Notes under the pieces: model-generated
Seen by the model: the letters and a program-made list of their open reading frames with translations, nothing else
Databases searched by the model: none
Told to the model about the DNA's origin: nothing
In this document: positions 37,648 to 46,130 of the stretch, one piece after another
Position numbering within the stretch: the first letter of the stretch is position 1
How the letters are laid out: every line of letters begins with the position of its first letter
From: Imhoffiella fuscus
Lineage (GTDB): Bacteria > Pseudomonadota > Gammaproteobacteria > Chromatiales > Chromatiaceae
Assembly (NCBI RefSeq): GCF_042682685.1
Contig: NZ_JBHUHX010000016.1
Location: forward strand, 314,003-378,002
DNA length: 64,000 bases
Direction: 5' to 3'
Translations under genes and position numbers: made by a program

Positions 37648-38139
37648 TCAATAGATCCAGGGAATGAACTTGCTCACGCGCCGGGCATAGTCCTGGTAGT
37701 CCGGGTGGCGCTCGGTCAGCCAGCTTTCCTCCTTGCGCGCCTTGTAATCGAAGAAGAGGAAGCCGATCGCGAGCAGCGCCAAGTGGGTGAGGCTGAGGGT
37801 GAAGAGCGTCCATCCCAGTGCGGCGAAGAGCTGACTGGAATAGAGCGGGTGCCGCACCCAGGCGTAGACGCCATGTTGGACCAGCTGGTTGTGATCGACC
37901 GGGTAGGGAAGGGGCGTGAGATACTCCTTGATATGCATCGAGCCCAGCCCGCCGAGCACGAGCCCCACTGAACCGAACAGGGCGAGCGCCGTCCAACGTG
38001 CCGACGCCAAGGTTTCGAGCAGCCCGGGAGTCGCGAGCGGATTCCAGGTCGGCGTCAGGATGAATGCGAAAAAGAGAACGAACTGGAGTACGACGAGGTA
38101 CTCGCCGCGTTGACCTTTGAAGAAGGAAAGAAATGACAT
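37648..38139 (-). CDS. Isoprenylcysteine carboxyl methyltransferase (ICMT/PEMT)-like membrane protein
   Basis: 163 residues with four to five membrane segments. HGVYAWVRHPLYSSQLF, then KARKEESWLTERHPDYQDYARRVSKFIPWIY are the AdoMet-binding blocks of the ICMT/PEMT superfamily. In bacteria these proteins methylate lipids or unknown small molecules; no prenylated protein is expected as substrate. GGAAA precedes the ATG. Single gene, convergent with the EAL gene. Confidence 0.82.
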   Translation of the reverse strand: MSFLSFFKGQRGEYLVVLQFVLFFAFILTPTWNPLATPGLLETLASARWTALALFGSVGLVLGGLGSMHIKEYLTPLPYPVDHNQLVQHGVYAWVRHPLYSSQLFAALGWTLFTLSLTHLALLAIGFLFFDYKARKEESWLTERHPDYQDYARRVSKFIPWIY

Positions 38140-38299
38140 TGAGGTTTCCTTGATGCGTGATAGTTCAGGCTGCGTTCACCTGAGGTCGCGAGACGTCCAG
38201 GTGTGCTGAGCGTCCGGTCGTTATGACAGGATGCCGTAGCCCTGGGTTTCCGATACACTCATCGGCTTTTTAGGCGGGGTCTTTCTCCCAACGGATACC

Positions 38300-38761
38300 A
38301 TGGCGAATTCGAGCGAACTTTCCGGCGTGACCTTCGACTGGCCGGTGCGTGTCTATTACGAGGATACGGATGCGGCTGGGGTGGTCTTCTATGCGAATTA
38401 TCTGCGCTTCATGGAGCGAGGGCGAACCGAGTGGTTGCGTGCGATCGGTTATGAACAGGACGTTTTGCGTGACGCTGAGGGTATCGTCTTCGCCGTGCGC
38501 CGAGTCAGTTTGGATTATCTGAACTCGGCGCTCTTCAACGAGCTTCTGCTGGTCCGATCCGCAGTCAAGCAGCTCGGTGGTGCCAGTATGGAGTTCGAGC
38601 AGAGCATCCTGCGACCTGCGGACGGTAAGGTCTGCTGCCGGGGCGAGGTGAACGTCGTCTGCCTGGATGCAGCCACCAAGCGGCCTCGTCGTCTGCCGTC
38701 CGAGTTGGTTTCGGCGATTCAGTCGAGCATCGGGCGCGCTGTGCCTGACCCCTCGGAGTAA
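38300..38761 (+). CDS. ybgC: Tol-Pal-associated acyl-CoA thioesterase
   Basis: 153 residues, hot-dog fold. WPVRVYYEDTDAAGVVFYANYLRFMERGRTEWLR carries the catalytic aspartate of the 4-hydroxybenzoyl-CoA thioesterase type. First gene of ybgC-tolQRAB-pal-cpoB and five bases before tolQ. It may act on lipid acyl-CoA or acyl-ACP; its link with envelope division is only by conserved neighbourhood. Confidence 0.95.
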   Translation: MANSSELSGVTFDWPVRVYYEDTDAAGVVFYANYLRFMERGRTEWLRAIGYEQDVLRDAEGIVFAVRRVSLDYLNSALFNELLLVRSAVKQLGGASMEFEQSILRPADGKVCCRGEVNVVCLDAATKRPRRLPSELVSAIQSSIGRAVPDPSE

Positions 38762-38766
38762 TTGCG

Positions 38767-39441
38767 ATGGCTTCCGATCTGTCCTTGCTGGATCTGGTTC
38801 TTCATGCCAGCTTCGTCGTCCAGATGGTGCTGCTGGTGCTTTTGGTCGCGTCCGTGATGTCCTGGACCATGATCCTCGATCGCGCCCGTGTGCTCGCCAA
38901 GGCGCGCAAGGCCGCCGACGCCTTCGAGGACCGCTTCTGGTCCGGCGGCGACCTGACCGCGCTCTACAAGGAACTGAGCCAGGACGAGAAGGGCAATCAG
39001 GGTCTGGCCGCCATCTTCAGGGCCGGATTCAAGGAATATGTGCGTCTGCGCAAGATCGAGGGCAACGACATGATGGCGGTGCTCCAGGGTGCCGATCGTT
39101 CCATGCGCGTCGTGCTGAGCCGTGACATGGATCGCCTGGAGACCAATCTCGCCTTTCTCGCCACCGTGGGATCAACCAGCCCCTATGTGGGTCTGTTCGG
39201 GACCGTCTGGGGGATCATGCAGTCGTTCCATGCGTTGGGCAACGTCGAACAGGCGACCCTGGCCCTGGTCGCGCCCGGAATCTCCGAGGCGCTGATCGCG
39301 ACCGCGATCGGTCTCTTCGCCGCCATTCCTGCGGTCATCGCCTACAACCGCTTCGCCAATCAGGTCGAGCGGCTCAACAACCGCTACGAGGAGTTCATGG
39401 AGGAATTCTCGACCCTGCTCCAACGCCAGGGCCGCGACTGA
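38767..39441 (+). CDS. tolQ: Tol-Pal system proton channel subunit TolQ
   Basis: 224 residues with three membrane helices (about 15-38, 135-158, 170-195). FLATVGSTSPYVGLFGTVWGIM and GISEALIATAIGLFAAIPAVIAYN are the conserved pore helices of the TolQ/ExbB family. With TolR it uses the proton gradient to drive TolA. Distinct from the ExbB in the window (51.4 kb). Confidence 0.97.
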   Translation: MASDLSLLDLVLHASFVVQMVLLVLLVASVMSWTMILDRARVLAKARKAADAFEDRFWSGGDLTALYKELSQDEKGNQGLAAIFRAGFKEYVRLRKIEGNDMMAVLQGADRSMRVVLSRDMDRLETNLAFLATVGSTSPYVGLFGTVWGIMQSFHALGNVEQATLALVAPGISEALIATAIGLFAAIPAVIAYNRFANQVERLNNRYEEFMEEFSTLLQRQGRD

Positions 39442-39460
39442 ACGCCGGGGACGCGACGCC

Positions 39461-39904
39461 ATGATCAAGCACACGCGCAGCCGTAACCGCCGTCGGCTCA
39501 TGGCCGAGATCAACGTGGTGCCCTACATCGACGTGATGCTGGTGCTGTTGATCATCTTCATGGTGACGGCACCGCTCATCACCACCGGAGTCAAGGTCAG
39601 TCTGCCGCAAGAGAAGGCGGGCGGCATCGAGAGTCCGACGCTCGACTCGGTGGTCATCACCGTGGACGAGTTCGGGGACTATTACATCGATGTCGGTAAG
39701 GACAAGCATCAGCCGGCGAGTGAGCAGATCCTCTACGACCGTATCCGCGTTGTTCTCGGCTACAAGCCCGAGACACCCATCCTGGTGCGTGCTGACAATC
39801 GCGTCGATTACGGCAAGGTGGTGCGCGCCATGGTCATCGCCCAGTCCGCCGGCGCGGCCGAGGTCGGTCTGATCACGGCCCCGCCGGAGCGTCGCGAGCC
39901 CTAA
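39461..39904 (+). CDS. tolR: Tol-Pal system protein TolR
   Basis: 147 residues. A single N-terminal membrane helix with the proton-carrying aspartate in INVVPYIDVMLVLLIIFMV and a periplasmic domain ending near LVRADNRVDYGKVVRAM. It partners TolQ in the stator complex. One base separates it from tolA. Confidence 0.97.
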   Translation: MIKHTRSRNRRRLMAEINVVPYIDVMLVLLIIFMVTAPLITTGVKVSLPQEKAGGIESPTLDSVVITVDEFGDYYIDVGKDKHQPASEQILYDRIRVVLGYKPETPILVRADNRVDYGKVVRAMVIAQSAGAAEVGLITAPPERREP

Positions 39905-39905
39905 C

Positions 39906-41174
39906 ATGTGGCAGATCCTGCGGCGCAACCCCCAGGCCCTCTATTGGTCGTTGGGGCTGCATCTCTTCTTCGCGCTCCTGATGCTGTTGGGGGCGCATTT
40001 GGATCGCCCGACATTGGATCCCGCCAGCAAGGCCCGGGTCGTGAAGGCGACGATCGTCTCCGAGCGTGCGATCGAGGCCATGGCCGATACGCTCGATGCC
40101 GGTCAGGCCGCGTCTGGAAAGGATGCTGCGTCGGTCGATTCGGAGGCGGAGGCGCGGGCACGCCAGGCGGCGGAAGCCGAACGACAGCGGCTTGCCGATG
40201 AGGCTCAAGCCAAGGCCAAAGCCGAGGCCGAGCGTTTGGCTGCAGAGTCACGCCGCCAGGCCGAATTGAAGGCGCAGCGCGAGGCCGAGCAGCAACGTCT
40301 CGCCGAAGAGGCCGCCCAGGCCAAGGCAGAAGCCGAACGCCGTCGCGCCGAGCAGGAGGCCCAGCGCCAAGCCGAGGCCGCGCGATTGGCGGCGGAGGCC
40401 GAGGCGCGCCGACAGGCCCAGGAGGCCGCTCGGCGACAGGCGGAGGAGCAACGTCTTGCCGAAGAGGCGCGTCGGCGTGCCGAACAGGCCCAGCGCGCGG
40501 CCGAGGAGGCGGCGCGCCAGCAGGCCGAGCAGCTCGCACGCCAGCAGGCCGAGGAGCAGCGCGCCGCCGAGGAGGCCCGTCGTCAGGCGGAGGCGGAACG
40601 TCTCCGGGCGGAAGAGGAGGCCAAGCGCATGGCGTCCGAGCGTGAGCGGATCCGTCAGGAGATGGAGCGTCGCGCGGCCGAGGAGGCGGCGCAGCGCAAG
40701 GCCGCCGAGGCGGAGCGCCAACGTCAGATTGCCGAGGAGGCCGCCCGTCTCGCCGAGCAAGAAGAACGTCGTCTGGCCGAGGAAGAGGCCCAGCGGCGTA
40801 AGCAGCAGGCGGCGGAATCGCAACGCTCGGCCGCAGAGGCCCAGCGCGCCCTGGAAGAGGAGCTGCAGTCGGCGTTGGAGTCGGAGCGTCTGTCGCAAGA
40901 GGTCGATCGTTACGTGCCCGTGATTCGCGACCGTGTCCGGTCCTTCTGGGTGCGTCCGTCGACCGTCGACAAGGATCTCTCCACGACCGTGTCGGTCCGC
41001 CTGATCCCGGGCGGCGATGTGGTGCCGGGCAGCGTGCGTGTGGTCAGTAGCAGCGGCAATGTGGCCTACGATCAGTCCGTGATCGCGGCCGTCTACAGCG
41101 CCTCGCCCTTGCAGGTGCCCTCCGGACCCGCTTTCGAGTCTTTTCGGGAGTTCAATTTCACCTTTAGCCCTTGA
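39906..41174 (+). CDS. tolA: Tol-Pal system protein TolA
   Basis: 422 residues. One N-terminal membrane helix (about 14-32), then roughly 240 residues of Ala/Glu/Arg/Gln-rich, imperfectly repeated helix (about 80-320) that spans the periplasm, and a C-terminal globular domain (about 330-422; VPVIRDRVRSFWVRPST...GNVAYDQSVIAAVYSASPLQVP). It connects TolQR to TolB and Pal during envelope constriction. The repetitive coding makes this part of the DNA repeat-rich. Confidence 0.95.
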   Translation: MWQILRRNPQALYWSLGLHLFFALLMLLGAHLDRPTLDPASKARVVKATIVSERAIEAMADTLDAGQAASGKDAASVDSEAEARARQAAEAERQRLADEAQAKAKAEAERLAAESRRQAELKAQREAEQQRLAEEAAQAKAEAERRRAEQEAQRQAEAARLAAEAEARRQAQEAARRQAEEQRLAEEARRRAEQAQRAAEEAARQQAEQLARQQAEEQRAAEEARRQAEAERLRAEEEAKRMASERERIRQEMERRAAEEAAQRKAAEAERQRQIAEEAARLAEQEERRLAEEEAQRRKQQAAESQRSAAEAQRALEEELQSALESERLSQEVDRYVPVIRDRVRSFWVRPSTVDKDLSTTVSVRLIPGGDVVPGSVRVVSSSGNVAYDQSVIAAVYSASPLQVPSGPAFESFREFNFTFSP

Positions 41175-41190
41175 ATGGGGATCTCGCACC

Positions 41191-42501
41191 ATGAGCCGAT
41201 TCCAGCATCTGCTGCTCATCCTGACACTCTGTACGCTGAACCTGGCCGGTAGCGGCGCTGTCTTGGCGGCACCCCGACTCAACATCCAGATCACCGGCGG
41301 GGTCGAGGCCGCGCAGCCGATCGCCGTGGTGCCCTTCGGCGTGTCCGAGGGACTGATTCCCTCGGCGGACGTCGCCGCCATCGTCAGTGCCGATCTGGCA
41401 CGCACCGGTCGCTTCAAGCCCATGCCGACCCGCGACATGCTCGACATGCCCAGCACGCGCGACGCGGTCGACCTGCGCGAATGGAGCCTGCTCGGCATGA
41501 ACAACCTGGTCATCGGCCGGGTCGAGGCCGAGGGCACCGGATACCGTGTCAGCTTCAGCCTCTACGACGTCTTTCGCGGCAATGAACTGGCGAGCACCAG
41601 CCTCATCTCCTCCAAGGCCGGGATGCGCCATACGGCGCATCTGATCGCCGATATCATCTACGAGAAGCTCACGGGACAGGCGGGGGTCGCGGCGACCCGT
41701 ATCGCCTATGTCACATCGAGCGGTAGCGGCGACTCCCAGACCGTGACCCTCAAGGTCGCGGATGCGGACGGGTACGCCCCCCAGACCATCGTCTCCTCCG
41801 GCGAGCCCATCATGTCTCCGGCCTGGTCCCCGGACGGGCGGCGGATCGCCTATGTCTCGTTCGAGAACCGCCGCGCGGCCATCTATGTGCAGGAACTCTC
41901 CAGCGGGCGACGCGACCTGGTCGCCAGCTATCCGGGCATCAACGGCTCGCCCGCCTTCTCGCCCGACGGTCTGCGGCTCGCCATGACCCTTTCGAAGGAC
42001 GGCAATCCGGAGATCTACAGCCTGAACCTGCTCAGCCGCGAGCTGATACGGCTGACCGATCACTATGCCATCGACACCGAGCCCGCCTGGTCCCCGGATG
42101 GGCGCTCCATCATCTTCACCTCCGACCGTGGAGGCAGTCCGCAGATCTATCGGATGTCCGCGACCGGCGGTCCGGCCGAGCGCATCAGCATCGATGGTGA
42201 CTACAATGGTCGCGCCTCCTATTCACCTGACGGACGCTCGATCGCCATGGTGACGCGCATCAACGGCAGCTTTCGGATCGGGGTCCTGGATCTCGACCGA
42301 GGCATTACGCGCCTGGTGAGTGCCGGAGATCTGGATGAATCGCCGAGCTTCGCTCCGAACGGTTCCATGGTCATCTACGCGACCATCTACGGCGGTCGTG
42401 GCGTTCTCGCCGCCGCCTCCGTGGACGGCGGCGGCAATCAGCGTCTCTCCCAGGATTCCGGCCAGGTTCGCGAGCCGGCCTGGTCCCCCTTCATGAAGTA
42501 A
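41191..42501 (+). CDS. tolB: Tol-Pal system periplasmic beta-propeller TolB
   Basis: 436 residues with a signal peptide ending near SGAVLAA. An N-terminal alpha/beta domain (to about 165) precedes a six-bladed propeller whose blades repeat (A)WSPDGR-I-- (SPAWSPDGRRIAYVS, SPAFSPDGLRLAMT, PAWSPDGRSIIFTS, ASYSPDGRSIAMV). It binds Pal and TolA in the periplasm. Seventeen bases after tolA. Confidence 0.97.
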   Translation: MSRFQHLLLILTLCTLNLAGSGAVLAAPRLNIQITGGVEAAQPIAVVPFGVSEGLIPSADVAAIVSADLARTGRFKPMPTRDMLDMPSTRDAVDLREWSLLGMNNLVIGRVEAEGTGYRVSFSLYDVFRGNELASTSLISSKAGMRHTAHLIADIIYEKLTGQAGVAATRIAYVTSSGSGDSQTVTLKVADADGYAPQTIVSSGEPIMSPAWSPDGRRIAYVSFENRRAAIYVQELSSGRRDLVASYPGINGSPAFSPDGLRLAMTLSKDGNPEIYSLNLLSRELIRLTDHYAIDTEPAWSPDGRSIIFTSDRGGSPQIYRMSATGGPAERISIDGDYNGRASYSPDGRSIAMVTRINGSFRIGVLDLDRGITRLVSAGDLDESPSFAPNGSMVIYATIYGGRGVLAAASVDGGGNQRLSQDSGQVREPAWSPFMK

Positions 42502-42513
42502 GGAGCCCGCAAC

Positions 42514-43059
42514 ATGCGCGTCCTCTCTCTCTCAAGCAAGGCACTGTTCGTGTCGACGATTCTGTCGCTCATGCTGGGTCTGTCCGGGTGTTCGACCACG
42601 CCGAAATCCGATGACTCCAGTGTGTCCAGGAGCGTTCCTCAGACCGTCCCGAGTTCTCGGGAGACCACCACCGCGCCGGTCGAATCGACCCGGCCGGTCT
42701 ATGCCGGGCCTTGGGAGGATCCTTCCAGTCCGCTCTATAACCGGACCATCTATTTCGATTACGACAGCGCCGAGATCAAGCCGCAGTACCTCGATCTGAT
42801 GCGGACCCATGCGCGTTATCTGGGTAGCAACACCGGCGTGAAGGTGACCCTGGAGGGGAATACCGACGAACGCGGAACCCGGGAATACAACCTTGCGCTC
42901 GGCGACCAGCGCGCCGAAACGGTGCGTCGCTTCATGTTGGCCGAGGGCGTGCTTCCGGGCCAGATGACGACTCTGAGTTACGGCGAGGAGCGTCCGGCCG
43001 ACGGTGGGCACAGCGAAACGGCATGGCGCCAGAATCGGCGCGTCATCATTCAGTATTGA
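42514..43059 (+). CDS. pal: Peptidoglycan-associated lipoprotein
   Basis: 181 residues. A lipobox LSGC places the lipidated cysteine at 26. After a Ser/Thr/Pro linker, the OmpA_C domain has YFDYDSAEIKPQYLDLM and LEGNTDERGTREYNLALGDQRAE, which bind diaminopimelate. It ties the outer membrane to peptidoglycan and to TolB. Confidence 0.97.
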   Translation: MRVLSLSSKALFVSTILSLMLGLSGCSTTPKSDDSSVSRSVPQTVPSSRETTTAPVESTRPVYAGPWEDPSSPLYNRTIYFDYDSAEIKPQYLDLMRTHARYLGSNTGVKVTLEGNTDERGTREYNLALGDQRAETVRRFMLAEGVLPGQMTTLSYGEERPADGGHSETAWRQNRRVIIQY

Positions 43060-43072
43060 GGAGATTGGCGAC

Positions 43073-43957
43073 ATGAATCAGTCAGCGCATCATTCACGCC
43101 TCCTCTTGGCCGTCCTCTTGAGTTGCCTCTCGGTCGGGGTCGGGGCTGCCGACTATACCAACATCGAAGGACGTGTCGGACGGCTCGAGCGCATTCTCGA
43201 AAACCAGAGCGGCTCGGAGTTGCTGATGCAGATGCAGCAGCTACAGACCGAGATGCAGGAATTGCGCGGGATGCTCGAATCCCAGAAGCTCGAACTCGAC
43301 AAACTCAAGCGGCAACAGCGCGATCAGTATCTGGACATCGATTCACGGCTCAGTTCGGTCAATGGTGGCGACAGCGTCACTCGGCCGAACCTGTCCGCGA
43401 CGGTTGGCAACGCCACACCGACCCTGCCTTCCGGGGTGATCGATGCCAGTGGCGGCGGTTTGCCGGGGGCGGCTCCGGGTACTACGCCGCCCCAGTCCGG
43501 AGCAGCGGGGCCGACCGAGATGTCCGGTCCGGTGGGGATTCCTTCCCTACCGTCGCCAGAGACCGTCGGAGGCAACGAGCGCGACGCCTATACCGAAGCG
43601 TTCGAACTGCTCAAGGAGCGCAAATACGACGAGGCGATCACGGCCTTCAACGACCTGTTGCGCCGCTATCCGCAGGGCCAGTTCTCGGACAACGCCCGTT
43701 ACTGGCTGGCCGAGACCTACTACGTCCAACGCAACCTCTCGGCCGCGCTCTCCGAGTTCGAGCGATTGTTGCAGCTCAATCCACAGAGCCCGAAGGCCCC
43801 GGGGGCCATGCTCAAGATCGGCTTCATCCAATACGATCAGAAGGATTTGGACCAGGCGAAGGTTTCGCTCGAACGTGTCATCGCGACCTATCCCAACAGC
43901 ACCGAGGCCCGGCTGGCCAAGGGTCGCCTCGAACGCATCGGGCAGTCGAAGCCCTGA
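43073..43957 (+). CDS. cpoB: Cell division coordinator CpoB
   Basis: 294 residues. Signal peptide (cleavage after VGAADY region), then a trimerising coiled coil (about 25-85; RLERILENQSGSELLMQMQQL), a Gly/Pro linker and three TPR repeats (about 180-290; YTEAFELLKERKYDEAITAF...). It coordinates Tol-Pal with peptidoglycan synthesis. ATG at 43073 follows GAGGAG and lies 13 bases after pal. Last gene of the operon. Confidence 0.95.
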   Translation: MNQSAHHSRLLLAVLLSCLSVGVGAADYTNIEGRVGRLERILENQSGSELLMQMQQLQTEMQELRGMLESQKLELDKLKRQQRDQYLDIDSRLSSVNGGDSVTRPNLSATVGNATPTLPSGVIDASGGGLPGAAPGTTPPQSGAAGPTEMSGPVGIPSLPSPETVGGNERDAYTEAFELLKERKYDEAITAFNDLLRRYPQGQFSDNARYWLAETYYVQRNLSAALSEFERLLQLNPQSPKAPGAMLKIGFIQYDQKDLDQAKVSLERVIATYPNSTEARLAKGRLERIGQSKP

Positions 43958-44019
43958 GTCCGAATGTGCATTTGTCCGGGACGGTGTGCCGGATGTTTGA
44001 ATGGCGCGTGAGGGCGGGG

Positions 44020-44047
44020 TTGAAATTGTCCGTCATCCCTCTATAAT
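44020..44047 (+). promoter_or_regulatory. Sigma-70 promoter of tRNA-Lys
   Basis: TTGAAA (44020-44025), a 16-base spacer and a consensus TATAAT (44042-44047), 13 bases before the tRNA start. Confidence 0.88.
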
Positions 44048-44060
44048 ACCTCGCTCTTTA

Positions 44061-44136
44061 GCGCCCTTAGCTCAGTTGGTAGAGCATCTGACTTTTAATC
44101 AGGTGGTCGTGCGTTCGAGTCGCACAGGGCGCACCA
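44061..44136 (+). tRNA. tRNA-Lys (anticodon TTT)
   Basis: 76 bases including CCA. Acceptor GCGCCCT/AGGGCGC, D-arm TAGCTCAGTTGGTAGAGC, anticodon loop CTTTTAA (anticodon TTT) and T-arm GTTCGAGTC are all standard. Confidence 0.98.
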
Positions 44137-44153
44137 AATAATTTTGAAATATT

Positions 44154-44188
44154 AGGCGGTTAGGCATCAGTCTAACCGCCTTTATTTT
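44154..44188 (+). terminator. Rho-independent terminator of tRNA-Lys
   Basis: Nine-base arms (GGCGGTTAG / CTAACCGCC) around an eight-base loop are followed by TTTATTTT, 18 bases after the tRNA. Confidence 0.92.
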
Positions 44189-44434
44189 GCCCGCCGTCCG
44201 GCCGTGCCAGATTCGCGTCAACTGGTCGCGCGCTCGTCTCGATCCGTGCCGCATGTTTCGCCAGATGTTCTGGTGCGAGATGGACGGGCGTATTTGCGGA
44301 TCATCTCGAAGGATTGCCGCCCATTTCACCGCCTTCGCTGCGGACGGTGCGCGCTACATCGCCCTCCCCGCCGTGCCCGAGGGTTGCACTCACTCCCAGG
44401 TGCTCGAGAACATCGGCGTTGGCTATGCCATTGC

Positions 44435-45049
44435 CTATGTCTTCAGGGACGGTCGGGATGCGGGCGGCTGTCCTGCCCTTGGCCGAACGACCTGCTCCAG
44501 GTTCGGGAGCGCGGCGGCGGCGAGTTCGTCCAGCAACGGTTTGAGCGTCTCCAGGGTGATTCGGTCTTTGCCGGCGATCTTCTCGAGCTTGGCTCCGGCA
44601 CCTGAGCCGACCTTCACCTGCTGCGCTAGCAGCTCTCCCGAGACGCCGTCCAGCAGCTCGCTTTCGCCGACGATGAAGGCACGCTGCAGGGTGCCGGCGA
44701 CGGCCCGCTTGGCCATGGTGGCGGCGAGCGCGATGGGAACGTACTGATAGGGGGCGAGCCCCTCGCCCTGGGCGGCGACGCCGCTGATGGCCGCGCGCAG
44801 ACGCACGGCGCCGGGCTGGGGTCGTTTCACCAGGATGAAACGCTTGGTCAGCTTGCGCTTCAGCGCCTGGTTCGCATAGGCCAGGATCCTCTTCAGCTCC
44901 TCGCGGCTCACCTGCTCTGTCGGTCTCGGTTCCGGATAGAGCCTGAGCGGTTCGAGCTTCCAGCCACTGCACGGCTCGGCGTATCCGTACCCCGGACAGC
45001 AGATCCGATCGAATGCGCCGAGACCTGGCGCGCCAGATAGGGCGCTTGT
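44435..45049 (-). pseudogene. DUF3313-like lipoprotein gene lacking its signal peptide
   Basis: From a GTG at 44911 the frame gives 158 residues with DUF3313 character (VSREELKRILAYANQALKRKL, GAVRLRAAISGVA, VGESELLDGVSGELLAQQV). The same frame stays open upstream, and the region to about 45049 still reads like the family's N-terminal domain (ATSALSGAPGLGAFDRI...WKLEPLRLYPEPRPTEQ), but it has no start codon, signal peptide or lipobox. The gene looks truncated at its 5' end. It runs away from the Fur-box-like operator at 45102. A short functional protein starting at 44911 cannot be excluded, though only a weak ribosome binding site is there. Confidence 0.6.
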
Positions 45050-45099
45050 GGCCTGAGCCCGGTCGAGCCGCGAGCGGGTGAGGCATTGACAAGTATCAA

Positions 45100-45128
45100 T
45101 TGATAATGATTCTCGAAATCAATATTAT
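45100..45128 (+). promoter_or_regulatory. Promoter overlapped by a Fur-box-like operator
   Basis: TTGATA (45100-45105), 17 bases, then TATTAT (45123-45128) form a promoter pointing to the chelatase gene. Bases 45102-45120 begin GATAATGAT and agree with 14 of the 19 positions of the consensus Fur box. A repressor bound there would block the promoter, so the downstream operon should be iron-repressed. Confidence 0.7.
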
Positions 45129-45212
45129 CCGCAGCCTGATCCATCCGGCTTTTGCCCCACGCATGGTGGCGTGATCGGGAACGAACATCGATTGAGGAGT
45201 CGATCCACTGTT

Positions 45213-46130
45213 ATGAATAAGCGATTGCTGAATAGGGTGCTCGGCGCTCTGGTGCTGTTGCCGCTGCTGCTGAGCGGGTGCGGCGAGTCGATCTCGGAGG
45301 AGGACGGCCAGACGGCCAAAATCGGTGTGCTGCTGGTCAATCACGGCTCGCACTCCAAGGGCTGGCGCGACATGCTGATCGATGTCGAGCACTCGGTGCG
45401 CGATCGCGTCACGGCCGACGGACGGATCGCCGAGGTGCGCACCGCCTTCATGGAGTACACCGAACCCTCGATCAGCACTCAGATGCGCGCCTTCGACGAA
45501 GCCGGGTTCGACGAGGTGATCGTGGTGCCGCTGTTCCTCACCGTCAGCTCGCACTCGCTCGACGACATCCCGACCATCCTCGGCATGAAGGCCGACCCCA
45601 GGGTGATGGCCAAGCTCGCCGAAGAAAAGGTCGAGCTCTATCGCCCCAAGGCGCGGGTAACTCTGACCCCGATGCTCGACTTCTCTTCGCTGCTCAAGAA
45701 GAACCTGCTGCGCCGATCGCAGGAGCTGGCCGGTGAGACCGCCGATACCGGCGTGGTGCTGGTCGCCTATGGCGACGCCCGCTACAACCAGCAATGGGAG
45801 GCTCTGGTCGGCGACATCGGTCGCTATCTCAAGCTCAAGGCCGGGATCGACACCGTCGCCTATGCCTGGTGCGGACATCTGGTCGACTACTCGCCCGAGC
45901 CGACCCTGCGCGCCATTCAGCAGGTGCTGGACCTTGAGGACCGGGCGGCGGTGCTGCCGGTGCTGGTGGCGGTCGATCCGGCCTTTCAGGGCGACATCAT
46001 CGGCGCTGCGGTCGAGCAGAGCCCGGATTCCAGTCGGGTGCTCTATGCCGGCGACGCCATCCTGCCCGATCCGGGACTCAACGACTGGGTGGTCGAGATC
46101 GTGAGGAAGACCCTCGATGGTGGAGCTTGA
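45213..46130 (+). CDS. CbiX-like tetrapyrrole chelatase, periplasmic lipoprotein
   Basis: 305 residues. A signal peptide ends in the lipobox LLSGC (Cys23, followed by Gly, so outer-membrane sorting is likely). Two class II chelatase repeats follow. The first keeps both active-site histidines (LVNHGSHSKGW, His44; VPLFLTVSSHSLDDIP, His114); the second has LVAYGDARYNQQW where a histidine is expected and is probably structural. Cytoplasmic CbiX inserts Co2+ into sirohydrochlorin; an exported form beside an iron receptor gene recalls the periplasmic CbiK of Desulfovibrio, which has been linked to haem. Insertion or removal of iron is therefore possible. The next gene overlaps by 14 bases. Confidence 0.82.
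   Translation: MNKRLLNRVLGALVLLPLLLSGCGESISEEDGQTAKIGVLLVNHGSHSKGWRDMLIDVEHSVRDRVTADGRIAEVRTAFMEYTEPSISTQMRAFDEAGFDEVIVVPLFLTVSSHSLDDIPTILGMKADPRVMAKLAEEKVELYRPKARVTLTPMLDFSSLLKKNLLRRSQELAGETADTGVVLVAYGDARYNQQWEALVGDIGRYLKLKAGIDTVAYAWCGHLVDYSPEPTLRAIQQVLDLEDRAAVLPVLVAVDPAFQGDIIGAAVEQSPDSSRVLYAGDAILPDPGLNDWVVEIVRKTLDGGA

Noticed and set aside
40150..40880. Dense short repeats suggesting a repeat array
   Set aside because: They come from the Ala-Glu-Arg-rich helical segment of TolA and are in frame throughout; there are no spacers, so it is no CRISPR.
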